A DNA stretch of 64,000 nucleotides, taken from NCBI GenBank assembly GCA_025766275.1, contig JAFKAC010000162.1:1-64000 (forward strand), written 5' to 3'. The notes below the pieces were generated by a model. That model ran no database searches. It was not told the origin of the DNA and worked only from the letters and a program-made list of their open reading frames with translations. The stretch comes from Lactarius indigo. Lineage: Eukaryota; Basidiomycota; Agaricomycetes; Russulales; Russulaceae. Below, in pieces: positions 1 through 9,828 of the stretch. Made by a program: the position numbers and the translations under genes. The stretch's first letter is position 1; every line of letters begins with the position of its first letter.

Positions 1-873
1 AAGTCTTTTTATACGGGGTGAGTGACGTAGTTTATATTCTAGCATTTCCCTCTCACGGTGACCCAGATTGCTCCTGCTTGCACTTTCCCCATCCTTCCCA
101 TTGTCATTTACGATTGGCCACGCGACCGCCCCAATGCCTATCAAGTCGTGCTTTCTATCTCGATCTGGTGTTGGTGCGCGGCCTATGTTCGTTCTGTTAC
201 GTTCTGATTCCTCACCAGCGATGTAGGGGTTGTTATCAACTTTTGTACATGTAGGCACACCCCCATTGGTTCTCTCTCCCAAGGCTCTCATGTTCATTGG
301 CCTCTAGTTTCCTCTGTGGTCTCTACAACCCGGGTTTTTCGATTTTTAGTTGTGGGAAAAGGGACTTTCTGACCATGTTCTAGTATGCATCTTTTGCACT
401 ATCGCTACTCGTTTTCACTACACTCATAATCCTCCGTGAGCTTCTTGTGTGCGTTGCAAACTGTAGCTCTCTTCGGCTTGCGCCAGAAGCGATTGCCTGC
501 CGTCATCTGCGCTACGGTCTGGGTTTGCCTGTAATTGACTCCCCTCCGTCCTCCCCCTTTACCTTTTCATTTCTCGACTCTTTCAGTGCTAGCGCGGTCA
601 TTCTCCCACACCACAAGGTTTGGACAAAAAGTGGGTTCCATTTCTCACCTCCCGAGTCCTTCTGACCCCACGCTCTCCATGCCGGTTTCTCTCAGATGTC
701 CTCAATTTTATCATCTTCCAAGGGTTCTTGGTCTGCGTACACTACATGCTCGAAACTGTACGCTAATCTGTCTCTCTCTGTCGGATATCGGCTCTTACAG
801 TCTTGTTTTTGGACTATAATATATTGCAGTCTGAACGCAGGCTCTACGTACTACGTGATCAGATCAGATACAG
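1..873. other. no gene assigned; upstream of histidine kinase
   Basis: No convincing protein homology was read here on either strand. Short open stretches are low-complexity and carry no recognisable domain. Further 5' exons of the kinase that follows should lie here or beyond the window edge, because the recognisable coding sequence begins inside a linker just before the H-box. A possible exon around 825-870 could not be joined to the next exon with confidence. Confidence 0.4.
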
Positions 874-3472
874 TTTCTCGCAACACAAAAGGCACAGATC
901 AACGAACGGAGGCCGCAGACTCGAAACGGGCGTCTGACTTCGTGCGTTTACTTTCCGAGAAGGATTGTGTGTCCAATCTGATACAAATTTCGTTGCAGAT
1001 ATGTATTTCATGATAAGTCCAACTTTTTATCGTTTAGTCGGAGCTGTGTTGATGAAACCAGTGGGCGTGGTTGCACAGGTCCGCGTGCCGCTCAACACTG
1101 CTGTGAGTACTGCTCTTGTTCAAGCCACTGAGAAGACGCTGACGTGGATCCGCCGGCGGGTATTGTGAGCAGTGCTCGCCGTGCAGAACATGGAGGCGAC
1201 TGGGATCGTCCCAACGGGCGCAGGAAATCGAGTTTAAGGCGCTGGAGGGGAGTTTGGGCATGATGTCCAAAGGCGAGTGCATCCCATACCTCCATGAACA
1301 CTCGTGTATTGATTAACTCGCCCTTAATTTATTAGTTCTCAATGACGTCCTAGATTTGTGCGCCTATATTCTCTACGGGCATGGGTGTTTACTGATGTCA
1401 AATCCTGCCTGTGTATCTATCGAATGGCATAGCAATCGGATGGATAGTGGCCGTTTTGAATCCGTGTCCAGACCGTACTCCTTCCATCAGGTCATGCGCG
1501 GTTTGTTTGTACCATTGCGCCTCGCGACGGACGCCCGTCGTCTTGAGCTCGTGACTGACCTTGACCCGTGTATCGATAAAGTGTGTTTTTTTATCTTTTC
1601 CCCCGTCGCACTTTACCATACACCGGCCGTTTCTCGCCCCCTTCTGTGGTGTCTGATAGCACAATTCAGGTTGCGCATGACGCGGTGTGCCTGGCGCACG
1701 GCCTTGATCCTGAGACAGCTCTCGATCAGGATGCCCCTGCACTTGTGGTTGGTGACGAGACTCGGCTGATGCAGATTGTGACGAATTTGGCGAGTAATGC
1801 ATGCAAGTTTACACCGCCTGGGGGAAGGCTGTGTATCGCCACACGGCTAATTGTGCCAGCGTGTTCCCACCATGGTCCGCCCACAGATCAATGTGTGGAG
1901 GGGAGGGACGGGACCGAAAAGGGGAAGCGCACAAAAGTTGGGACGGCTGAGCTCTCGGCAAGCTTGCTCGACCAAACATAATCGATCGCATGAACCACGG
2001 AGAAGCTGGATCGTAGTCAGGATTGAGGTGACCGATACCGGATATGGAATTCCACCGAAGGAAATGGTCCAGTCGAAGCTGTTTTGCACGTATATTCTTT
2101 CTCCCTCTCTGGGCGTTGTATTGACTTGTTTTATGTACACAGCGGCGTTTAATCAAACAGAACAAGGGAAGCAGCAAGGCGGAAAAGGGACTGGTCTTGG
2201 CCTCGCCCTCGTCAGGCAAATTGTTAAGCGAAGTGGGGGACGGCTCGGCGTCTCATCCCGCGTTGGCAAGGGCTCCACGTTCTGGGTTGAACTCCGTATG
2301 TTCAGCACCTCTATACATTCCCTTCTCTTTTCATGCACTGATGCGGTACGTGCTCTCAGCACTTGGCATAGGTCCACAGGCGATCGGACCACTGACGCCT
2401 ACACCGGTACCCCTGGAGGAAGAGGAACTATCCAAATTCCCGAGCGCGCATCTCTCAGTAAATCTGATGGACAAAGTTCCAGGAGAGACCCCTTCTACAC
2501 CTCACCTTATCATCGATGTGGAACCGCCAAGAGCAAGCGCGGGGCATGGGGCCAGAAGAGTCAGTAGTAGTGGTACTTTGTCGTCGACAGGGTCGCGGCG
2601 GAGCTCGTCTGCGATGCACAGTCTCATGGAACAGGGTGGGCTTGTTGAAATCGGACCCAAGGCTCATTCGTCACCCTCGGTGATCACCCGCACGATCGGT
2701 GATGCGCTTGCACTCGCAACAACACCCGAAGAGGAAGTGGAGAACCCAGCCGACGCAATCGCAACACCATCTCCCATGCCATGGGCACCACCTGCGCCCC
2801 CGTCACCACTTTCTTTGCAAGGAGCCCCAGACACGCCTCCATGTGCATCACAGAATCCTGAAGTCCTCGTTACCTTTGCGACGCCGCGACAACCATCGCC
2901 AGTATTGGCGAACCCACCCGACATTGCGGTCCCGCTGCTGCAACCACGACGATCGCGGTCATTAAGCAGGTCAGAGGAGCCACTGGCGATGGTCCCGGCG
3001 GGCTTGCGAGTACTCGTGGTAGACGACGACGCACTGACTCGGACGTTGATGACTCGGATGCTCGCTCGGCTCGGCTGCAAAGTGAGCACGGCCGAGAACG
3101 GCGAGATTGCGCTTGAGATGGTACTCAGCGACTGTAATGGACGCTTCGCTGTCGTGTTTTTGGACAACCAGATGCCAGTCATGAGTGGCCTCTCGATGGT
3201 CACGAAACTGAGGGAGGTAGGGAGGAGGGACTTCGTCGTTGGCGTGACGGGGAACGCGCTGTTATCAGATCAGGAAGAATACCTCGCGGCGGGCGTGGAC
3301 AAGTGCGTGTTTCCCCTTGCATGTGTGTGTGAAGGCTCTGAGATTGTGTATGCTCATAATCATTTCCAGGGTGTTGACCAAGCCCGTGCGTGAGCGCAAC
3401 TTGAGAAGTATGCTCGCGCTCGCTAGTGAGCGATTGTCGACCGGCGCGATTGAGAAGAGTGCGTCGCCATGA
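874..3472 (+). CDS. hybrid histidine kinase (HisKA-HATPase-receiver), 5' incomplete, probably damaged
   Basis: Two-component sensor kinase: autophosphorylates a histidine and passes the phosphate to its own C-terminal receiver. Recognisable blocks in order: linker (874-941); tiny exon with VFH at 1000-1014, H codon 1010-1012; VRVPLNTA (1079 on); QEIEFKALEGSLGMMSK (about 1221-1272); LNDVLDF, then NRMDSGRFESV (1433 on); N-box TNLASNACKFTPPGG (about 1778-1820); G1 box VTDTGYGIPPKEM (about 2030); G2 box GKGTGLGLALVRQIVK; GSTFWVELPLG; a long Ser/Pro-rich linker; receiver LRVLVVDDDALTR (from 3004), FLDNQMPVMSG with phospho-acceptor Asp, and VLTKPVRERN after the last intron. Stop at 3470-3472. Two introns need GC donors (1273-1335 and 2086-2142). 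The exon after the H-box has no GT donor (CATGATAAGT), and LAVQNMEATG at about 1175-1205 is out of frame with QEIEFK. This may be a pseudogene or reflect base errors. No upstream sensor domain was identified. Confidence 0.8.
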
Positions 3473-4095
3473 ACCAGCCCTTGTCCCCTCCTTTGTTTCG
3501 TTGTCGGGCTTTGTGTGATATTTCTCCTCTAGCACGTGAATCATCTCTCCTTCTACCTTCTCTATCGCGCCTGCATCACCCCCTCCCCACTACCGTTCTT
3601 ATCGTTGTCATTTTTCGGCCTGTTCATTCGCTTGTTTATTTGTCTACCATACTCAGTCTTCAACCTGCTGGAACGTATTTCTAGGTTGGTTTCCTTGGGC
3701 TTTTTTTGAAGATCCATTTTAGTGTGTCCTGGGGCTTACATGCGCTCACAACCCATGTAGCGCTTCTCTAGAGCGTATACAGACGGCTACATTCTTTCCA
3801 ATATATCATCTTCTGCTTACCTTTCCCTCACTCCTGGCTTTTGTTAACACACTTACGTATTGGATAGCCAATAGATCTCGACTTCCCTTATAGATAATGG
3901 GCCTAGTCGGCCGCAATACGTTCCTGCTTCTTATTGTCCTCACAAATGGCAAGGAAACCAACCTAGAGTCAAATGGCGGTAAGTGCTACAGTAAGCAGCC
4001 GTTGTGTGAATTGCTACATTCAGGATCCCACACTCCTTTTCCTCTTTTGACATTGCCGAGCCGTCAACCATATACGTCTCTACATTGTTTCATCA
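3473..4095. other. intergenic, nothing recognised
   Basis: Sequence between the kinase stop and the DHFR start. It is pyrimidine-rich, as expected for a 3' region followed by a fungal promoter. No ORF with domain similarity and no repeat was seen. Confidence 0.5.
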
Positions 4096-4815
4096 ATGAG
4101 CCGCGTGACACTCATTGTCGCTGCAACGTCAAATAACGGGATCGGGCATGCAGGCAAGCTGCCCTGGCGCTTGCCACAGGAAATGCAATATTTCGCCAAG
4201 GTGACAAGCGGAAAAGACACCACACAGGACGTCGGGGGCGAGAAAAACAGGAAGAATGCGGTCGTGATGGGCCGTGCAACATGGGAGAGCATACCGCATC
4301 GTTTTCGCCCGCTTGCAGGGCGGATCAACATCGTTGTATCGCGGCAAGCCGATTATGATCTGTGCGTGAATCTCGCTCGCTCGAGGACTTACATGCAACG
4401 CGGGCTGATCCATCGACTGGCTCCGGTGAGCAGGGGCGTGGAACGCACGGGCACGGAAGAGAACAAAAAGCAGGGTGAGGATGGTCCGGATTCGGTGGTC
4501 CTCGCGTCGAGCCTCGAGGCCGCACTCCAACGCGCGCGCGCTGCTGATGCGAGCCGGCTGTTTGTAATCGGGGGTGCGAAGCTCTACGCCGCGGCGCTGC
4601 CACTTGCGGAACGTGTGCTTCTGACACGGATCGTCGAACCCGCGTTTGAGGAATGCGACGTATTCATGCCAGACTTTATTGGGGGTGAGGGCGGACAGGG
4701 GTGGATGCGGGCGGGGCACGATGCACTGAGCGGGTGGGTGGGATTCGATGTGCCTCAGGGATCGCAGAGGGAACGAGGGGTGCAGTATGAGTTCGAGATG
4801 TGGACGAAGGAGTAG
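4096..4815 (+). CDS. DFR1: dihydrofolate reductase
   Basis: Reduces dihydrofolate to tetrahydrofolate with NADPH for thymidylate and purine synthesis in the cytosol. Diagnostic blocks: start MSRVTLIVAATSNNGIGHAG, the substrate pocket LPWRLPQEMQYFAK with the conserved acidic residue, NAVVMGRATWESIP, GRINIVVSRQ, LFVIGGAKLYAAAL and the C-terminal YEFEMW. The ORF is uninterrupted (239 codons), but 4362-4433 has every feature of an intron: GTGCGT donor, CTGAT branch-like site, GAGCAG acceptor, 72 nt, a multiple of three and no stop. Splicing it joins YDL to GVERTG and gives 215 residues, closer to usual fungal DHFR length. The unspliced form adds a 24-residue insert. The RanBP1-domain gene starts 128 bp downstream on the same strand. 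Confidence 0.93.
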   Translation: MSRVTLIVAATSNNGIGHAGKLPWRLPQEMQYFAKVTSGKDTTQDVGGEKNRKNAVVMGRATWESIPHRFRPLAGRINIVVSRQADYDLCVNLARSRTYMQRGLIHRLAPVSRGVERTGTEENKKQGEDGPDSVVLASSLEAALQRARAADASRLFVIGGAKLYAAALPLAERVLLTRIVEPAFEECDVFMPDFIGGEGGQGWMRAGHDALSGWVGFDVPQGSQRERGVQYEFEMWTKE

Positions 4816-4943
4816 CGTAAATAACAATTGTGCACGAGGCCGGCCAACTTGAAATGGCAATTCAGACGAGGGTCTTGTCGCTCCTCGCACTCACACACTC
4901 GCCAGCTTCTCCTCTTTCATTCTCCATCCATCCCGTCCCATCC

Positions 4944-7373
4944 ATGTCTCAGTCTCCCCCTCACTCGCCCACAGAGGAACATAACCCCTCCTCTGCTTCT
5001 CTTTCCAACCAAGGCGCGATTCATGCGCCTACAGTAGACAATCTCGACTCTGGTCTCGACGGTGAGGTCAGCGCTGCACGCGGCGTAGGTGTGTTCGCTT
5101 CTGTTTCTCTGCTGTGCATGCTGCCCTCGTGGCTCACACAACGCCCTGCCCAGATCCCGCCATACCGCAGAAACGGGAGCGCGAAGTGTCGCTCGAGCCC
5201 GCAACCCCACAACCAGATGATACCGTGCGTGACTCTCATTCGTTCCCGTCCTCGATATTTGCTGCGGTCATCTGACCCTAAAGATAGGAACAGGACCCCA
5301 CTTTGCGTGAACATCGCTCGAGGTCCCCCGTAAAGAAGAGCCGCGCACTATCTACCCCTGCCGAGGTCGACGAAAATGACAATGAGGAACAAGACGAAAA
5401 CTTTGTCGATGCGTTAGAAAATGAAGGCCCAGCTTCGTCTCCGGATCCGTCGCCGCCTCACGAATCGAAAGTGTTCCAGTCATCCCAAGGCGTTGAAGAT
5501 ATTAGTTGGCGTAATGGCCAAAACACGCCGCAAGCTGGTGTCGATATCACCTCGGCCACCACGGCACCTGATGATGCAGTACCCCCAGAACCACAGGCCC
5601 GGACAGGGACCTCGTCCCCGACATCCGCTATCCCAACCCCCGAAATACAGAATCAATCCAGCACCATGAAAGTCTCTGCGGCCCAAGATATTGATCCATC
5701 AATGACAATAGCCGAGGTGACTTCTGCTGCTTCATCGGAGCCCCTCTCTGCGCCACCGATCGTCATTCCTCCGGCCATCGAGGACGTATGCGCTACGACT
5801 CCTGCTATTCCTATGTCTCAGCCCGCGGCTACGCCTCCCCGTGATCCCGGCAGCCCTCCAAGTAAGGAACTGTCAGGCGACGATGCCGGCTCGGACTCCA
5901 ATCCGAGGGAGATCAAGCGGCTCACGCCACCGCATTCCGAGATTGATGGCGCAACCAAACGACCCCGCGAGGATGAGGACGGGGACGTGGATCCTAATCC
6001 GCGCGAGCCAAAACGTGCATCACCACCGCCAGAGAAGGATGTAGATAAGAAAGACCGAGCAACAAAGAAAAAGAATGGGTCGGATGTACACACGCCGAAC
6101 ACGCCTGCCTCGCCTAGGGCTAAGTCTGGATCTTTTTTTGTAGGTCACCCCAGTTTCTAATCTGCTGAGCTTGTATGAGCTGACACATGTATACAGGGTG
6201 GCGGTGGCTTCCTTGCGTACGCGGCTGTGACCTCGCCGTTTGCAGCTGTTAAAGGACCTAACCTTTTCGGTGCCTCTTCTCCTCCCCCGGCCTCAACGAC
6301 CACGACTACGACCATAACGTCAGCTCCCATCCTGGATGCTGCCCCCATTTTGACCACTGCTCCCCCCGTGCTCAGCTCCCCACCTAAGACGGTCCCCAAT
6401 TCACCAGTCCAGCGCGCAGCGAGCCCAACGCCCGCCAAGCGGACCGGTTTTGAAGCATTCGCGACTGCAGCGTCACCGTTCGCGTCAGCGGCTGCGCGTG
6501 CCCGGTCCCCTGTACGTCGCTCTGGTTCTCCAGGTCCTGGTACAGGGGCACGGTCGAACCCCTTTGCGGTATATGCAACAGGGGGCGCCCAAGGCCTGTT
6601 TGGCACGACTGGGGCACCAGCAGCGAAGCGCGCTCGTGGGGATAGCGATAGTGTCGCTCCTGGCGAGACCGGCGGGGAGAGCAGTAGTTGGCGTGAGGGT
6701 AGCGTCGGAGCTGAGAAGACGTTTGGAGAACGACTAAGAGCCGGTTCAGGCTCAGGTGGTGACGACGAGGACGAGCCTGACGGTGGCGTGTGGGGGGAAA
6801 ACGTTGCGAGTGCAAAGTGGGCCGAGCAGGAGGGTAAATCCAGTTGCAAGACCTCTTTATTACAAAGCTTTCTGAACGTTAACTTTTCCTTTCTTTTGTC
6901 TAGTATTGACGGGCGAGGAAGAGGACGAGACGATACACAGCGTGCGCGGGAAATTATTCGTGCTCAGCGAGCAGAACCAGTGGAAGGAACGCGGGACCGG
7001 CTTACTGCGTCTCAACAGGCGGCGGCTGGACCACACTGGTGCGCGACTCGGTAGGTTTTATTTTATCTATGGTAACGTCTTGAGCTGACTTTCCCCCTTT
7101 TTTTGTCATACGAAGTGATGCGAAAGGACGCCGTATACGCCGTGTTGTTGAATGTGACGCTCTTTCGTGGCATGAGCTGCTCGATCGCTCAGGATCCGCG
7201 GTACCTGCGATTTAGCGTGTTGACGCCCAGCGGGACTACACACTATAACCTTCGGGTGCGTTATCTTCTCTTTACCACAGGCCCGGTCCTCAAAAACTTG
7301 GCACTAGGTGGGGAGTGCACATGCCGCGGTAGACCTTCTACGGGCGATCAACGACAATATCCCTCGTGCCTAA
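4944..7373 (+). CDS. RanBP1-domain nuclear protein (Yrb2/Nup50-like)
   Basis: Likely binds RanGTP and acts in nuclear export or at the pore. Start MSQSPPHSPTEE at 4944. The N-terminal half is disordered, acidic and Ser/Pro-rich with basic KR clusters (repeated ..KRLTPP, KRASPP motifs). The middle carries NLFGAS and GLFGTT, resembling nucleoporin FG-type motifs. The C-terminal Ran-binding domain spans the last exons: VLTGEEEDETIHSVRGKLF, NQWKERGTGLLRLN, VMRKDAVYAVLLNVTLF, DPRYLRFSV, HYNLR, then the terminal exon VGSAHAAVDLLRAIN ending at TAA 7371-7373. Introns fall within 5060-5300, 6140-6200, 6830-6905, 7045-7115 and 7256-7308 (GTGCGT...CACTAG). FG-like motifs before a C-terminal RanBP1 domain fit the Yrb2/Hba1 or Nup50 family better than plain RanBP1. 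The first two or three introns are approximate. Confidence 0.82.
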
Positions 7374-9828
7374 GCCAGTGCGCCAAGTTCGTGCTGCTCG
7401 AAACGAAATCTTTGCCGAGCGGATTATTTGTCACGACAGCAAGCGCGATGCTTGCAGTGCTACCTCCCCGGATATACATGTATTTTCACGTAGACCCTTG
7501 GGAGACATTACTCCGCAAGTCACGCAGACGATGGGGCCGAGCGGCATTCAAAAATGCCTATGTACCGTACTACTTACACTGCTTTTGTTTTCCCCATCAC
7601 TGCTCGTAGCTTCTCGAGCATTGGTGCTGGAACTATTATTTTCTCTCTCCATCTGGGGTCCGCGCCGACAGCTATCCTTTCTGTTTTACAGTAATGAGGT
7701 AAGACCGAGGGGCATTATGCCGGGTAATTTGAATGTAGATAGGTGCGGTGTCCTAATGGTTCCCAAGATCCAAGGGAAGAGAAGGTGAAGCACGTGGAGA
7801 TAGTGCTCGTCCAACCAATCCAAATGCTCAGTATATCATGCACCTGATAGTATGACGAGCTGAACTTTGCGCCTGGCAGCCTAGTTTTTACCGACCGCGC
7901 TACTTCCGAGAGTTCGTTAGTTCCGAAACGAAAACGACGCCCTGTAGCTCTCCAGACGGTTTACTGTTATGGTAACAATTGAATCACATGCGCTATCAAA
8001 CAGTATCTACTGCAATGACGTCATTAGGTTGTTATTTTCTAGTGAGAATTCAAGAGTCTCATGACCTGCCCCACTCCCCTCATTTTCCGAGCAAAACTTT
8101 GTTACTATAAGCTCTAAATATAAGTACGTGTTTCAAAAAATCATATAGGCACTTACAGTAACGCCATAGCCCCGACTCGGACACCACCAAGGGCGAAAAA
8201 TACAAAAGACCAACTATGAGATGGACGGGTCGATCATGATGCATAGCTTGAAGCTTGAAGCTTGAACCCTGGAGGCCTGTATGAGGTCCGAATGGGTGTG
8301 AATTCGAAATCAAGGCGCGCGCCGGCGCTGCGCCGTACCGACTAGGAAACAATGTAGCATCATGGCACCTGATCGGCCTGATCACTTGGCACTGTGCGCC
8401 AAAAGGATTAAAATTTGGTGCCACCCCCAAGAAATCTCCATGCCGACTCGTGATCTCTGGAGCTTTCAAGTTCCACTTTATCTTCTCACGGAAGTCGACG
8501 AAGCATACGTATTTTTCTACCCCATCGAACCAGTGAGCGGCTTTTGTGTATGAACCCTTCGCCCAGTGAAAGAACCCATCGCCCGCGGTACTTATGCTCT
8601 TGGGCAGATATTATTGAACTCGATGATAGCGGGCCTGTCATTGGCACACCTATGTAAAAAAACTACTTTCTTATCAGAACCTAACTGTCACACCACTGGG
8701 AAAGCGTACTTACAACACGCACGACGCAATAAACACGACCGACTGAGCAGAGCTGTTTTTTTTTCTTTCTCGAAGCACATTGAACCCTGCGTTTTCCTAC
8801 GCACAGAGCATCCAAACTGACGTCAAGGTGGTGTTAGTACTCCCGAATCAAACCTGAAATCGTCCATAATCGGACCCCCAATTAGCGCCACCGATCTTCC
8901 TCGTTCTATCGTAGCTCAGATCCTCCTCCCTTTCCTTTTGCATTGCATTTACATCAGGTCGAGCTCCTGATTATGAATGCCTTCACAGTTGATGACCGGA
9001 TGACCGACTTTGCGTTAAGCAACTCCAAGTTTGAGTCGGAAGCGGTAGTGAGTGAGCCAATCTGAGCGAAGAGGAGGCCGATGGGCGCAGATGCACTGAT
9101 GACCTACATGGAAATGCCTGGCGCTCAGAACCAAAGTACATGAGGCAGACAACATGCTGAGCACTCAGGTTTCTCTTCTGGAACCCCATTTTATGCCAAG
9201 TTCGTAGCGTGGTTTCTATGTGAGGCCAGGAGAACACCTGACGAGTAGACCTATGAATGTTGTACGTGTATCCATCCAGTCACGCTCACCACATCCAGTA
9301 GTACGCACTGGCAGAAAACATGGCGGCGCTTGTCACATTAGTGTAGTATATTGTCCCACGCTTGTAACGCGAACTGCCGGTCCAACATTTTTGTCATAGT
9401 CGCGGTGAGCTCAGGCTGTCATGGCGATAGCCTACTTATGAGAGCACTGTGCAGTTTTGTTTTATCTCTTGCGTTTGGGACGGATGCACTTGTTCAAGAG
9501 ACCATTCCAAACCCGGGAGCTGTTCCTTTCTCGGATGTCTGTTGATCATGCGTGCCTAACTTACTAGCCTGATTGGACAGTTGGGTACTCTCTTGGGTAC
9601 TCTAATCGTTTGCCTCAGGGACAGGGACCCGCCCAACTATCTGATGACGCTGCTTTAGGCTCTATGTACTGTAGGTACACCCTCCCGATAAAACCATAGT
9701 ATCTTCTGGGCGGTCGACGCGCGCAACGCCCAGCGGTAGTGTCAAACACATACACATAAATACATCCACTTTGATCGGCCCGGATCCTCATCTCTCAAGT
9801 CTCTCCCCGCCAGAGCGACAAGTTTGAT
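7374..9828. other. 2.4 kb intergenic, nothing recognised
   Basis: No ORF with recognisable domains and no tRNA-like cloverleaf was noticed. There is a short triplicate of the 8-mer AGCTTGAA at about 8247-8271. The last few hundred bases should contain the promoter of the carboxylesterase that follows. Confidence 0.45.

Noticed and set aside
4129..4890. 253-codon minus-strand open frame across the DHFR gene
   Set aside because: Antisense shadow of a GC-rich coding exon; the plus strand carries clear DHFR motifs.
6157..6849. 230-codon minus-strand open frame opposite the RanBP1-domain gene
   Set aside because: Shadow of a Ser/Pro/Ala-rich exon; composition mirrors the plus strand and no domain is seen.
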